Assembly: GCF_016745425.1 (NCBI RefSeq)
Contig: NZ_JAERVK010000024.1
Span: 1-38,739, forward strand
Direction: 5' to 3'
Source of the DNA: Candidatus Methylomicrobium oryzae
GTDB taxonomy: Bacteria; Pseudomonadota; Gammaproteobacteria; Methylococcales; Methylomonadaceae
DNA length: 38,739 nt
Shown here: one piece after another, positions 24,565 through 33,615 of the stretch
How positions within the stretch are numbered: position 1 is the first letter of the stretch
Layout: each line of letters opens with the position of its first letter
The notes under the pieces: model-generated
Told to the model about the DNA's origin: nothing
Databases searched by the model: none
The model's input: only the letters and a program-made list of their open reading frames with translations
Made by a program: the position numbers and the translations under genes

Positions 24565-25226
24565 TGGCGGTTGCGGTGCTGACGATCGACGGACCGAGCG
24601 GGGCGGGCAAAGGTACGGTCAGCCGGCTCGCTGCGAAAAGGCTGGGGTGGCATTACCTGGATAGCGGTTCGATTTACCGTTCGCTGGCGCTGGCCGTATC
24701 GAAGCAGGGGATAGATTTGGCCGACGAAGCGGCTATCGTCCGCGCGGCAGAGGCGATGCGGCTCGAATTCGAATGCGGTGAGGAACTAACCGTTAGATTG
24801 AACGGTCAAGATGTGACTGCCGAGATTCCTTTGGAAAGTACGGGAAACAGGGCGTCGACCGTTGCGGCCATCCCGGAAGTCAGGCGTGTCTTATTGCAAA
24901 AACAAAGGGATTTCAAGCAGTCGCCCGGGCTCGTGGCGGACGGCCGCGATATGGGGACGGTCGTATTTCCCGAAGCGCCTTTCAAGGTGTTTTTGACTGC
25001 AAGCGCTTCGGAAAGGGCCATGCGGCGATATAAACAGTTGAAAGAAAAAGGAATTGATGCTAATCTAGCGCGGATAACGAACGAGATAGAAGAGCGTGAT
25101 CGCCGCGACAGGGAGCGGGCAACGGCCCCTTTAGCGATGGCGAGCGATGCGCTTTTTCTCGATTCTTCCGATATGACGATAGACTCAGTCGTCGAGGAAA
25201 TCCTGAATTTAGTCCGCAAGGGTTAA
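24561..25226 (+). CDS. cmk: Cytidylate kinase
   Basis: This 221-residue protein has the P-loop GPSGAGKGTVSRLAA near 11-25, YLDSGSIYRSLAL for CMP recognition, a central GNRASTVAAIPEVR, and GRDMGTVVFPEAPFKVFLTAS with the catalytic region. It phosphorylates CMP and dCMP. The start is ATG 24561 or the adjacent ATG 24564; both are read from inside the aroA stop. Location between aroA and rpsA is conserved in many Gammaproteobacteria. Confidence 0.96.
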   Translation: MMAVAVLTIDGPSGAGKGTVSRLAAKRLGWHYLDSGSIYRSLALAVSKQGIDLADEAAIVRAAEAMRLEFECGEELTVRLNGQDVTAEIPLESTGNRASTVAAIPEVRRVLLQKQRDFKQSPGLVADGRDMGTVVFPEAPFKVFLTASASERAMRRYKQLKEKGIDANLARITNEIEERDRRDRERATAPLAMASDALFLDSSDMTIDSVVEEILNLVRKG

Positions 25227-25233
25227 TAAACGG

Positions 25234-25258
25234 CCGCAATCCCCGGATGTGCGGTTTT
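25234..25258 (+). terminator. Possible weak terminator or attenuator between cmk and rpsA
   Basis: CCGCAATCC and GGATGTGCGG pair with one bulged G, followed by TTTT. This may reduce read-through from the amino-acid genes into rpsA, which is usually expressed far more strongly from its own promoters. Confidence 0.45.
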
Positions 25259-25316
25259 CATTCACTTTAACACTAACTTATGCCGGCCGTTCTGCGGCGG
25301 GCGGGAAACAAACAAA

Positions 25317-26975
25317 ATGAGCGAAAGCTTTGCTGCGTTACTAGAAGAAAGTTTAAACAAGACGAAAATGTCGCCAGGCGACATGCTGATCGGCACCGTT
25401 GTCGACATCGAAAACGACATGATCATTGTCAGCACCCATGCCAAATCGGAAGGTGTAATTCCGAAGTGGCAGTTCCTGAACAACGATGGCGAATTGGAAG
25501 TCAAGATCGGCGACGAAGTCGAAGTCGCACTGGATCTCTTCGAAGACGGCTTGGGAGCTACTCTTCTGTCGCGCGACAAAGCGAAGAAGAACAAGGCTTG
25601 GGCCGAACTCGAAAACGCCTTCGAAAAAGGCGCAACCGTGGTGGGCCGGATCAACGGCAAGGTCCGCGGCGGCTTTACCGTGGCGGTCGGCGCGTTGCGC
25701 GCGTTCCTGCCGGGCTCCTTGGTCGATGTGCGTCCGATCCGCGATACTGCGTTCCTGGAAAACCGCGACCTCGAATTCAAGGTCATTAAGATTGACCAAA
25801 AACGTAACAACGTCGTATTGTCTCGCCGTGCTGTTGTTGAGAAGGAATACAGCGAGGAAAGAGAAGAACTGCTGAAGACGCTCGAAGAAGGCGCAGTGGT
25901 CACCGGTATCGTGAAGAACCTGACCGACTACGGCGCGTTCATCGACCTCGGCGGCATCGACGGTCTGCTGCATATCACCGACATGGCCTGGCGCCGCGTC
26001 CGCCATCCTTCCGAGTGCGTCGAAATCGGCCAGGAAGTGAAGGTCAAGGTACTGAAATACGACAAAGACAAGAACCGCGTTTCGCTGGGCATGAAGCAAA
26101 TGGGTGAAGACCCGTGGCAAAACATTGCCCGCCGTTATCCGGCTGGTCATCGCGTATTCGGCAAGGTCAACAACCTGACCGACTACGGCTGCTTCGTCGA
26201 GATCGAAGAGGGCGTCGAAGGTTTGGTCCACGTTTCCGAAATGGATTGGACCAACAAGAACGTCAATCCTTCGAAGATCGTTCAGTTGGGCGACGAAGTC
26301 GAAGTGATGATTCTGGAAATCGACGAAGAACGCCGCCGTATTTCGCTGGGTATGAAGCAATGCAAGATCAATCCATGGGATGAATTTGCGGCGACCCATA
26401 ACAAAGGCGACAAGATTTCAGGCAAGATCAAATCGATTACCGATTTCGGCATCTTCATCGGCCTGGAAGGCGGCATCGACGGTCTGGTGCATATGTCCGA
26501 CATTTCCTGGGCGGACGACGGCGAAACCGCGGTTCGCGACTACAAGAAAGGTGACGAGATCGAAACGGTCATCCTGGCGGTCGATCCGGAGCGTGAGCGT
26601 ATCTCGCTGGGCATCAAGCAACTGGAGCAGGATCCGTTCCAAAACTTCCTGGCAACCCATGAAAAAGGCAGCCTGGTCAAAGGCGTGATCAAGGAAGTCG
26701 ATGCGAAAGGCGCCACCGTGACCCTGGCCGATTATGTCGAAGGCTATATCCGCGCTTCCGAAATCCAACGCGACCGCGTCGAAGATGCGCGCACGCTGTT
26801 GAAAGAAGGCGAAACCGTCGAAGCCAAATTCATCGGCGTCGACAAGAAGAGCAAGTCGATTTCATTGTCGATCAAAGCGAAAGATCAGGACGAAGAGACC
26901 AGCGCAATCAAGGACTATACGCAACAATCGGCTACGCCGACGCTGGGCGATCTGTTCAAGCAAATTGAAAAATAA
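25317..26975 (+). CDS. rpsA: 30S ribosomal protein S1
   Basis: This 552-residue protein, close to the 557 of E. coli S1, contains six S1/OB-fold repeats. The repeats carry recurring motifs such as [47 protein letters not shown] and [24 protein letters not shown]. The first two repeats are the degenerate ribosome-binding ones, and the later ones bind mRNA. Codon use is strongly biased, as expected for a highly expressed gene. A stable hairpin with a T-rich tail follows the stop and separates it from ihfB. Confidence 0.98.
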   Translation: MSESFAALLEESLNKTKMSPGDMLIGTVVDIENDMIIVSTHAKSEGVIPKWQFLNNDGELEVKIGDEVEVALDLFEDGLGATLLSRDKAKKNKAWAELENAFEKGATVVGRINGKVRGGFTVAVGALRAFLPGSLVDVRPIRDTAFLENRDLEFKVIKIDQKRNNVVLSRRAVVEKEYSEEREELLKTLEEGAVVTGIVKNLTDYGAFIDLGGIDGLLHITDMAWRRVRHPSECVEIGQEVKVKVLKYDKDKNRVSLGMKQMGEDPWQNIARRYPAGHRVFGKVNNLTDYGCFVEIEEGVEGLVHVSEMDWTNKNVNPSKIVQLGDEVEVMILEIDEERRRISLGMKQCKINPWDEFAATHNKGDKISGKIKSITDFGIFIGLEGGIDGLVHMSDISWADDGETAVRDYKKGDEIETVILAVDPERERISLGIKQLEQDPFQNFLATHEKGSLVKGVIKEVDAKGATVTLADYVEGYIRASEIQRDRVEDARTLLKEGETVEAKFIGVDKKSKSISLSIKAKDQDEETSAIKDYTQQSATPTLGDLFKQIEK

Positions 26976-26988
26976 ACACCATCGATCC

Positions 26989-27031
26989 GGGATGCGCCGC
27001 TCGGCGTATCCCATTCATGCTTTTAATTTTT
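26989..27031 (+). terminator. Intrinsic terminator after rpsA
   Basis: GGGATGCGCCG and CGGCGTATCCC form a long stem with one G-U pair and a tight loop, followed after a short spacer by TTTTAATTTTT. It should end or attenuate rpsA transcripts before ihfB. Confidence 0.72.
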
Positions 27032-27044
27032 CGCAGGATTGAAT

Positions 27045-27350
27045 GTGACAAAATCCGAACTGATCGAAGCATTGGCCCGACAGCAGCCTCATCTCGCCAT
27101 TAAGGATGTCGAACTGGCAGTCAAATGCATCATCGAAAAAATGAACCACGCCTTGTCTACCGGCGATCGGATCGAAATCAGAGGCTTTGGCAGCTTTTCT
27201 TTACACATGCGTCCGCCGCGCATGGGACGGAACCCGAAAACCGGCGAATCGGTCGCTCTGGCCAAGAAATATGTGCCACACTTCAAACCCGGCAAGGAAT
27301 TGCGGGATCGCGTGGATAGCTCTGCCGATAAATATGAAATCACCGGCTAA
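27045..27350 (+). CDS. ihfB: Integration host factor beta subunit, GTG start
   Basis: The product is 101-102 residues of the HU/IHF family: [17 protein letters not shown] at the start, [26 protein letters not shown] in the beta arm with the DNA-inserting Pro, and [14 protein letters not shown] at the end. The arm sequence [13 protein letters not shown] is IHF-beta-like. GTG at 27045 gives the standard MTKSELI opening and has AGGA at good spacing; an in-frame TTG at 27039 is less likely. IHF bends DNA and is often needed at sigma-54 promoters, but this linkage to rpsA is simply the conserved order. Confidence 0.95.
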   Translation: MTKSELIEALARQQPHLAIKDVELAVKCIIEKMNHALSTGDRIEIRGFGSFSLHMRPPRMGRNPKTGESVALAKKYVPHFKPGKELRDRVDSSADKYEITG

Positions 27351-27449
27351 CCGAAACGGTTTGCCGACCTCCCTTCCTTTATTTTCTTGAATTGTCTTGA
27401 AAGCATCGGGGCAATAAAAAAAGCTTAACAAACCCGCGCGGACACCTTC

Positions 27450-27520
27450 GTAGGGTATGCTTTGCGTACCTATTGGAGCTAGTCAAGAGACTTCGAAACG
27501 GTGCGCGAAGCGTATCGCGC
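27450..27520. repeat. Decayed GTAGGGTACGC palindromic repeat
   Basis: The left arm GTAGGGTATGCTTTGCGTACC is well kept. The right arm, GGTGCGCGAAGCGTATCGCGC, has diverged at several positions, so the hairpin is weaker than in the other four copies. Confidence 0.6.
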
Positions 27521-27610
27521 GGATTTGTAATTTCCGTCAAGCCGCACCCCTCCCTCGTCGGAAGGGAAAATGCTAATGAAATAAATCTGTTCGAAAAAGG
27601 GAGCCTACCG

Positions 27611-27641
27611 TTTTAAAAGAAAATCAGGGCGCCTGCCCCTG
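27611..27641 (-). terminator. Candidate terminator of slyD
   Basis: Read on the minus strand, CAGGG and CCCTG pair around a seven-base loop and are followed by ATTTTCTTTT. It is 40 bases past the slyD stop codon. Confidence 0.5.
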
Positions 27642-27680
27642 TAAAAGGTCGGCGCACCCTATAAGTTAGCTTATTGCCGC

Positions 27681-28160
27681 TTAATGATGGCAGTCGGGGC
27701 CGTGAATATGCCCGTGAGCGAGTTCTTCCTGCGTGGCTGGTCTTACGTTCACGATTTCGACATCGAAAGTCAACGGCACGCCGGCCAGGGGATGATTGCC
27801 GTCGATCGTGATGTTGTCGCCGTCAATGTCGACGATCGAGACGATACCGGGCCCCGAGCTGACTTCGGCGTGGAACTGCATACCGACTTCGAGATGGTCG
27901 ATGCCTTCGAACATCGAACGCGGAATGACCTGTACCCGCTCCGGCATGAATTCGCCGTAGGCATCTTCGGCCGGAATGCGTACGGTAAATTGATCGCCGA
28001 CTTCTTTGCCGGTCAATTCTTTCTCCAGGCCGGAAATGATGTTGCCTTTGCCGTGCAGATAAACGAGCGCATCGCTACCGATGGAGCTGTCGATCACTTC
28101 GCCTTCGTCATTGGTCAGCGTATAGTGAATCGAAACCGCCATATTGTTAGCTACTTGCAT
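27681..28160 (-). CDS. slyD: FKBP-type peptidyl-prolyl isomerase, SlyD-like
   Basis: This 159-residue protein has a split FKBP domain with an inserted IF chaperone flap (about residues 75-135). Motifs are VSIHYTLTNDEGEVIDSS near the start, LVYLHGKGNIISGLEKEL, and AGVPLTFDVEIVNVRPAT before the tail. The C-terminus is short and histidine-containing (HGHIHGPDCHH) rather than the long metal-binding tail of E. coli SlyD, so metal binding may be limited. It acts as a cytoplasmic folding helper. The ATG at 28160 has AGG at good spacing. Confidence 0.92.
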   Translation of the reverse strand: MQVANNMAVSIHYTLTNDEGEVIDSSIGSDALVYLHGKGNIISGLEKELTGKEVGDQFTVRIPAEDAYGEFMPERVQVIPRSMFEGIDHLEVGMQFHAEVSSGPGIVSIVDIDGDNITIDGNHPLAGVPLTFDVEIVNVRPATQEELAHGHIHGPDCHH

Positions 28161-28281
28161 GATGTAAACCTATAGTGATAAAAATCGCTATCATATCGGT
28201 TTAATCCGACGTTGTCAGAAAAATATTGCGAAATATCAGCAAGAAAGCCGGAGATCGCGCCCATATTCCTGCGCCCAATCC

Positions 28282-28357
28282 GTAGGGTACGCTGTGTGTA
28301 CCTTTTCGGGATGTTTCACAGCAGAAGCATTGTTAAGGTACGCGCAACGTACCCTAC
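28282..28357. repeat. GTAGGGTACGC palindromic repeat, copy 2
   Basis: GTAGGGTACGCTGTGTGTACC and GGTACGCGCAACGTACCCTAC flank a longer loop of about 34 bases. It sits in the gap between herA-like (downstream end) and slyD (upstream end). Confidence 0.82.
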
Positions 28358-28409
28358 GGGAATTTCGAAGCGATGCGCCTTCCTTTTTTCCATTTGAACC
28401 GGGATAGTT

Positions 28410-30071
28410 CTATTTCCGCGTCTGCGTTCGCCACAAATTGACGATATCGGCCACATCGAGATCGGCCTTGCCTTCGCGCCAGCCGGTGAAATAATCGACG
28501 TCGTTGCTTTTCGGTTCCGGATTCGGGCGATAGATCTGTACCCGCGTCGGCAGCGGTGCGGCTTCGCCGACAACCAGGGCCTCGCCACGGCCGAGCGAGG
28601 TCAGAATGTCGGTCAAGTCGCCTTCCGCCTCGGGGACGAGACCTCTGATATAAGCCTGATCGTCCGGATTGGTGGTGCGCAGGCAAATGAACGAACTGCA
28701 CTGGGCCAGCATCGTTTCGGACAGTTCGGTCGGCCGCTGGCTGACCACGCCGATCGAAACGCCGTATTTCCGTCCTTCCTTTGCGATCCGCTCCATCATC
28801 CGCTTGGTGCCGTCGAACTGGCCGCCTTTCTCGCGCGGAATATACGCATGCGCTTCCTCGCAGATCAGCGTGATCGGAAATTCGCGCCGGTGCGGATTCC
28901 AGTAATTGAATTCGTAGGCCAGTCGGCCGACCTGTGCCGAAACGGCCGGCCTGACGTCGGTTGGCACCGAGCTTAAATCGACCACAGTGATATTGGCTTT
29001 TTTGTGGCCGAGGCCGACAAATTCGCCGAGCAGTTCGGCCATGCTTTCGGAGTTGTTCCGACGTTTCGGCTTCAACAGAAAGTCGTAACGCACGTCGTTG
29101 AAACGGCTTTGCATTCGGATCAGAAACTCGTCGAACATGCCGAACAGTGCGCCTTGCGATTTGCCGAAATCCTTTCTCTCCTCGTTTGCGGCTTTGAATT
29201 GCATATACATCTCGGCGAGCGAGAAATAGATCGGCGTATCGATCGACACGGTCGGCAATCCGATCCGCTTGGCTTCCTTGCGTTTGAGCTGCTGCAAAAT
29301 CTCTCGCATGTACGACATCTGGATTGTCGCACCCTTGTCGTCGCGGTCGATGAACAGGTCGACCAGTTCGGCATAGGTCATCATCCAGTACGGCATTTCC
29401 ATTTCCATCGCGTCGATGTAATTGATCTGATTTTCCGCAAAGGCGGATTGCACGACGCCGTTTTCGTCCTTCCAGCAATACTCGCCGTGCAGGTCGAGCA
29501 TGATCAGATGGGTTCTGGGCATCGCCCTGATCGTGTTTTGGATCAGGCTGGTTACGGTCCAGGATTTGCCGGAGCCGGACTGGCCGAGAATCGCGAAATG
29601 CCGGCCGAACAGCGCGCGCGGGTCAAGGCTTAAATGGTAATCCTTGTGCGCCGACAACTGACCGATGAAAAACTGGTAGCTCCGGTATTTCGAAAAAATC
29701 GCGTTGATCTCGTCGAGCCCGACTGCATAAACCTTGGCGCCCGGAGTAGGGTAATGGCGCACGCCGCGTACGAACAGTCCGTCATCCTGAATTTCGCCGA
29801 CCGGGATCAGCGAGATGAAGCGATCCGATTTGCGGACCCCGTTGCCGTCATAGCGATCCTTCTCCCAGATCTTGAACACCAGGGCCAGAACTCCGATGTT
29901 CGCCTGGCGGATCACTACGTAAGAGCCGATATGACCGGCCAGAATCTCTTCGTTGCCGACCTTGATGATCGGCAGTTCGCTGGCGTGTTCATCGGCGATT
30001 CGGGCATCCATCCCGTCGCCGCGGACTTCGGATAAATAGCCGATATGAATGGGGGCTTGTTGTTCGGACAT
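28410..30071 (-). CDS. HerA-type ATPase (DUF87), solitary
   Basis: This 553-residue hexameric-translocase-type ATPase has an N-terminal HAS-barrel-like region with GNEEILAGHIGSYVVIRQ. Walker A is GQSGSGKS at 164-171, Walker B is TLICEEAH at 401-408, and the following VVSQRPTEL is the sensor/glutamine region seen in HerA. HerA pumps DNA in archaeal end resection with NurA, and bacterial HerA often works with nucleases or other effectors in anti-phage systems. No nuclease, SIR2 or DUF4297-type partner is encoded on either side. The role could be DNA processing with a partner elsewhere. SD-like AGG precedes the ATG. Confidence 0.88.
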   Translation of the reverse strand: MSEQQAPIHIGYLSEVRGDGMDARIADEHASELPIIKVGNEEILAGHIGSYVVIRQANIGVLALVFKIWEKDRYDGNGVRKSDRFISLIPVGEIQDDGLFVRGVRHYPTPGAKVYAVGLDEINAIFSKYRSYQFFIGQLSAHKDYHLSLDPRALFGRHFAILGQSGSGKSWTVTSLIQNTIRAMPRTHLIMLDLHGEYCWKDENGVVQSAFAENQINYIDAMEMEMPYWMMTYAELVDLFIDRDDKGATIQMSYMREILQQLKRKEAKRIGLPTVSIDTPIYFSLAEMYMQFKAANEERKDFGKSQGALFGMFDEFLIRMQSRFNDVRYDFLLKPKRRNNSESMAELLGEFVGLGHKKANITVVDLSSVPTDVRPAVSAQVGRLAYEFNYWNPHRREFPITLICEEAHAYIPREKGGQFDGTKRMMERIAKEGRKYGVSIGVVSQRPTELSETMLAQCSSFICLRTTNPDDQAYIRGLVPEAEGDLTDILTSLGRGEALVVGEAAPLPTRVQIYRPNPEPKSNDVDYFTGWREGKADLDVADIVNLWRTQTRK

Positions 30072-30488
30072 TCTTGAACCTATCTAAAATAAAGAATTGC
30101 TATTAAGATTAGATCAGTTCAGTCAGAGTTGAAGGAAACGGGCGTCGATCTCTCCTGTACGAAGAGCGGGCCGAAGCGGAGCAGTAAGCCCTTGGACAAG
30201 GTACGGATTTGTTTGGACAAGGGCACGCAGGAGTTTACCCGTTGCGAATACGACGGCAAGGATAGCGTCCCGGCGGCTGGAGACAGTCACCGTTACCCAG
30301 CCGAAATGAATATTGTAGGGTACGCTGCGCGTACCCTTGGGCTTGAAAAGGTACGCCCAGCGTACCCTACGGAAGCGTACCAGCGCCGTTGCCGCCATCG
30401 CGCGCATTTATGAACAGGCGGCGGTTGCCGTGCTCTGCAATTCTAGGCATACTCATTTCCAAGATAATCTTTCCCAGGAACATGCTGC
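30072..30488. other. Intergenic region between the HerA-type gene and the permease
   Basis: Divergent gene starts bound this stretch. It contains one GTAGGGTACGC palindrome. A 94-codon plus-strand frame from a TTG at 30129 runs through that palindrome and is not accepted as a gene. Confidence 0.6.
30315..30370. repeat. GTAGGGTACGC palindromic repeat, copy 3
   Basis: GTAGGGTACGCTGCGCGTACC pairs with GGTACGCCCAGCGTACCCTAC around a loop of about 14 bases. It lies between two divergent genes, so here it cannot be a simple end-of-gene terminator. Confidence 0.85.
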
Positions 30489-31544
30489 ATGACCGACTCG
30501 CAAAAATGGCTGCTGTTTTCGATCACCGGCCTCGCTGCCTGGCTGACTTATCTGCTCGCGCCGATACTGACGCCGTTTGTGGTATCGATGACACTGGCTT
30601 ATCTGGGGGATCCGCTGACCGACCGACTGGAACGGTATCGGCTATCCCGATCGCTGGCGGTTACCTTGGTGTTTCTCGCGATGACTCTGATCTTCGTCCT
30701 GATTCTGCTCTGGCTGGTTCCCCAGCTTGAACGGCAAATCGGACACTTTATCGACAGCCTGCCGGCCTATGCGCAATTTCTGAACGAAGGCGCGATTCCG
30801 TGGCTGAACCGGCGTTTCAATCTCGATGTCCAGCCGTTCGACACTCAGGCCCTGGTCGAGCTGATCAAAAGCCATTGGCAGAGCGCGGGCGGCGCCGCGA
30901 AGTCACTGCTGCGTTCGCTGTCGCATTCCGGCGGAATGCTCCTGGGGTGGCTGATGAACCTGCTGCTGGTCCCGGTCGTGACGTTTTATCTGCTGCGCGA
31001 TTGGGACAGCCTGATGGCCAAACTGTACAATCTTTTGCCTCGGCGTATCGCGCCGAGCGTCGCCAAGCTGACCGGCGAATTCGATACGGTCCTGTCGGCG
31101 TTCCTGCGCGGGCAATTCTACGTAATGCTGGCTTTGGGCTCGATTTACAGTGTCGGGCTTGCGCTGGTCGGAATCGATCTGGCTTTACTGATTGGAATGA
31201 CGTCCGGTCTGCTCAGCTTCGTGCCGTATCTCGGCACGGCGATCGGGATCTTCAGTGCATCATTGGCGGCATTGCTGCAGTTCCAGGATACGGTACACCT
31301 CTTTTGGGTTCTGGCCGTATTCGGCGTCGGCCAGGTGTTGGAAGGTTCGGTGCTGACTCCTTTACTGGTTGGCGACAAGATCGGCCTGCATCCGGTCGCG
31401 GTAATTTTCGCCGTCCTGGCTGGCGGGCAACTGTTCGGGTTTATCGGGATCCTGCTGGCATTGCCTGTCGCTTCGATGATCATGGTCGTGCTCAGGCATG
31501 TGCATGATTGGTATAAGGACAGCGATTTTTACAGCCTGACTTGA
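30489..31544 (+). CDS. AI-2E/PerM family membrane permease
   Basis: This 351-residue protein has about eight membrane helices: two near the N-terminus (residues 8-60 including GLAAWLTYLLAPILTPFVVSM), one near 60-80, an amphipathic soluble segment to about 145, and the conserved helical pairs in the second half. FVPYLGTAIGIF, the PLLVGDKIGLHPVAVIFAVLAGGQLFGFIGILLALPVA motif region and a final VLRHVHDWYKDS mark the AI-2E transporter/PerM family. Members include proposed autoinducer-2 exporters and Na+/H+ antiporters; substrates are mostly unknown. It converges on purM, an association common in Gammaproteobacteria. Confidence 0.92.
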   Translation: MTDSQKWLLFSITGLAAWLTYLLAPILTPFVVSMTLAYLGDPLTDRLERYRLSRSLAVTLVFLAMTLIFVLILLWLVPQLERQIGHFIDSLPAYAQFLNEGAIPWLNRRFNLDVQPFDTQALVELIKSHWQSAGGAAKSLLRSLSHSGGMLLGWLMNLLLVPVVTFYLLRDWDSLMAKLYNLLPRRIAPSVAKLTGEFDTVLSAFLRGQFYVMLALGSIYSVGLALVGIDLALLIGMTSGLLSFVPYLGTAIGIFSASLAALLQFQDTVHLFWVLAVFGVGQVLEGSVLTPLLVGDKIGLHPVAVIFAVLAGGQLFGFIGILLALPVASMIMVVLRHVHDWYKDSDFYSLT

Positions 31545-31552
31545 AAACGCAT

Positions 31553-31585
31553 AGACCTACCAGGTTTTCAAAACCTGGCAGGCCT
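31553..31585. repeat. 33-base palindrome, copy 2, between convergent genes
   Basis: AGACCTACCAGGTTTT, a central C, then a complementary arm with two wobble-type differences. It matches the copy at 8568-8600 in layout and most bases. Between the permease and purM it is well placed as a bidirectional terminator. Confidence 0.8.
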
Positions 31586-31609
31586 TTGAGGTGAGACGGG
31601 TTTGGAACG

Positions 31610-32647
31610 TTAGCTGTAAACGACCTTCGGCTTGCCTTCGCCGCCGATCAGCTCGCCGATCGGATAGACCGTCTCGCCCAAAGCAGCCAGAATGTCCGAT
31701 GCCGCCTGCTCATCTTCCGGCGCTACGCAGACGATCATGCCGATTCCGCAATTGAAAGTCGTCAGCATGTCGGCTTCGGCGATACGGCCATGCTCCTGCA
31801 GCCATTTGAAAACCGGCGGCATTTGCCAGGCGGAGAGGTCGACCTTCGCATGAATGCCGTCCAGCAGTACGCGGGGCAGGTTTTCGGTGATGCCGCCGCC
31901 GGTAATGTGCGCCAGCGCGTGCACGTCGATTTTTTCGAGCAGCGCCAGCAACGGCTTCACGTAGATCCGCGTCGGCTCGAGCAGGGTTTCGCCGAGCGTT
32001 TTGCCTTCGAAAGGGGAATTCAGCGGCGCGCCGCTGACCGCAAGAATCTTACGGATTAGCGAATAACCGTTCGAATGCGGGCCCGAAGAGGCAATCCCGA
32101 GCAGCTTATCGCCGACCTTGACCTTGCTGCCGTCCAGCGCCTTGCTTTTCTCGACGATGCCGACGCAAAAGCCGGCCAGATCGTATTCGCCGTCCGGATA
32201 CATGCCCGGCATTTCGGCCGTTTCGCCGCCGACCAGCGCCGCACCGGCTTGCTCACAGCCCTTGCCGATGCCTTCGATTACGGCCGCGGCGGTATCGACA
32301 TCGAGCCTTCCGGTCGCGAAATAGTCGAGAAAAAACAGCGGCTCGGCACCTTGCACGATGATGTCGTTCACGCACATTGCCACCAGGTCGATGCCGATCG
32401 TATCGTGCACATTCATCTCGTTCGCCAGTTTCAGCTTGGTGCCGACACCGTCGGTGCCGGAAACCAGGACCGGTTCGCGGTAGCGGTCCAAAGGCAGTTC
32501 GAACATCGAACCGAAACCGCCCAATCCTGCCATCACGCCGGGAATCCGCGTTCTTGCCGCAATCGGCTTGATCCGTTCGACCAGGTTGTTGCCGGCCTCG
32601 ATATCGACGCCGGCGCTTTTGTAATTCAGGCTCTGTTGCTCGCTCAA
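31610..32647 (-). CDS. purM: Phosphoribosylformylglycinamidine cyclo-ligase, TTG start
   Basis: This 345-residue AIR synthetase carries out the fifth step of purine synthesis, closing the imidazole ring with ATP. Seen are [20 protein letters not shown] at the start, [63 protein letters not shown] and [13 protein letters not shown]. The start codon is TTG (32647), supported by alignment with the usual PurM N-terminus (residue length and SLxYKxAGVDIxAGN) and a GAGAGAG site upstream. No purN follows in the window. Confidence 0.96.
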   Translation of the reverse strand: MSEQQSLNYKSAGVDIEAGNNLVERIKPIAARTRIPGVMAGLGGFGSMFELPLDRYREPVLVSGTDGVGTKLKLANEMNVHDTIGIDLVAMCVNDIIVQGAEPLFFLDYFATGRLDVDTAAAVIEGIGKGCEQAGAALVGGETAEMPGMYPDGEYDLAGFCVGIVEKSKALDGSKVKVGDKLLGIASSGPHSNGYSLIRKILAVSGAPLNSPFEGKTLGETLLEPTRIYVKPLLALLEKIDVHALAHITGGGITENLPRVLLDGIHAKVDLSAWQMPPVFKWLQEHGRIAEADMLTTFNCGIGMIVCVAPEDEQAASDILAALGETVYPIGELIGGEGKPKVVYS

Positions 32648-32863
32648 GGCAGTGCTCTCTCATAAAATTCAATTGGCCTATTGTACAAGACAACCCGTAT
32701 TTTGAGCGAACCTGTCGCACGGCTTTTTTAGGGCGAAATGACGAATAGGATTCTAATCAGTAAAAACTTTACGGTTGAATTTACATCTAAAACTCATTAA
32801 AGTGGGTCGGATCGGTTCTCGGCAGGGATAGATTTTCTTCAAAAGTCACTGGTAGGTATGTCT

Positions 32864-33415
32864 ATGAAAACAAGAATAATAAAAGTTACATCCGTTATCG
32901 CGATCCTTCTGGCAGCGCAATCCGCGTTCGCCTACGAAGACGAGAAAGTGGAAGAAACCTGCAAGAAGCCCAAATTCACCGACTTCACGTTGAAAGAATA
33001 CATCGAACCGGAAAAGGTTGAAGTTCCCCCGGAAGCCGCGTTCGAATTCAAAGTCTCGGCCTGGTCGAATCCGAGCACGATCCGTCTTACCGGCAAAAAC
33101 GAAAAAATCCCTTTTACAGTCGAAAGCAATAGCAGTTTTCATCGGGTCAAAGCCAAACTGCCTGCCAGCATGAACGGTAAATTCGTCCGTATCAATGCTG
33201 CGGTCAAAGCGGTGCTGGGCTGCGAAGAGAAGGAAGGCTGGCTGGTCAAAGTGGCCGAAAGCGTCCCGGCTGCCCCGGCGCCGGCAGCGCCTGCGGAGGA
33301 GGCCAAGCCTGAAAATGCCGAACCGGCGCCGAAAGCCGAAGCCCCTGCCGCGCCTTCCTCCGCGCCGGCAGGGGCAGCCGAATCCGCCCAACCTGCGGCA
33401 TCTGCACCGCAGTAA
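32864..33415 (+). CDS. Exported protein with Ala/Pro-rich tail, unknown function
   Basis: This protein of about 183 residues has a clear Sec signal (MKTRIIKVTSVIAILLAAQSAFA). A compact domain of about 95 residues follows, with two cysteines (ETCKKP and LGCEEK) that could form a disulfide. The tail of about 60 residues is rich in Ala, Pro and Glu (PAPAAPAEEAKPE type), as in cell-wall-spanning or linker regions. The core (FEFKVSAWSNPSTIRLTG) reads like a small beta-sandwich. ATG 32864 is preferred over 32858 because the AGG then has normal spacing. I do not recognise the family. It is divergent from purM, and a pair of hairpins follows it. Confidence 0.72.
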   Translation: MKTRIIKVTSVIAILLAAQSAFAYEDEKVEETCKKPKFTDFTLKEYIEPEKVEVPPEAAFEFKVSAWSNPSTIRLTGKNEKIPFTVESNSSFHRVKAKLPASMNGKFVRINAAVKAVLGCEEKEGWLVKVAESVPAAPAPAAPAEEAKPENAEPAPKAEAPAAPSSAPAGAAESAQPAASAPQ

Positions 33416-33425
33416 TTCTTTTTGC

Positions 33426-33487
33426 TGCGCCGGATTCTCCGAATTTGTCCGGCGCAACTGCCGATCTTCTGCAAAGGGAAGATCGGC
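33426..33487 (+). terminator. Two consecutive strong hairpins
   Basis: First stem TGCGCCGGA with TCCGGCGCA (33426-33456), second stem GCCGATCTTC with GAAGATCGGC (33460-33487). A run with AAAAATCGTTTTTACG follows. They begin 10 bases after the stop of the exported protein and probably end its transcript; no perfect U-tract directly follows, so the mechanism is unclear. Confidence 0.55.
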
Positions 33488-33615
33488 GTTCCGCAACAAA
33501 AATCGTTTTTACGCAAAATCGGCAAGAACTCTTTCGATGCCGGGCTTTCTAACCCGGAAAAATATTTTCGATAGTTTCCCGGCATGTGTTTCATTCCTAT
33601 CTCCCCCAAGCTTCC

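Larger units (their letters stand above)
27351..27680. other. Intergenic region between ihfB and slyD
   Basis: No gene is supported. The common ihfB neighbour lapA is absent. The stretch holds a decayed GTAGGGTATGC palindrome (27450-27520) and a minus-strand terminator candidate for slyD (27611-27641). Confidence 0.6.

Noticed and set aside
30129-30413. Plus-strand frame of 94 codons with a TTG start
   Set aside because: About a third of it is translated GTAGGGTACGC repeat; no family resemblance.
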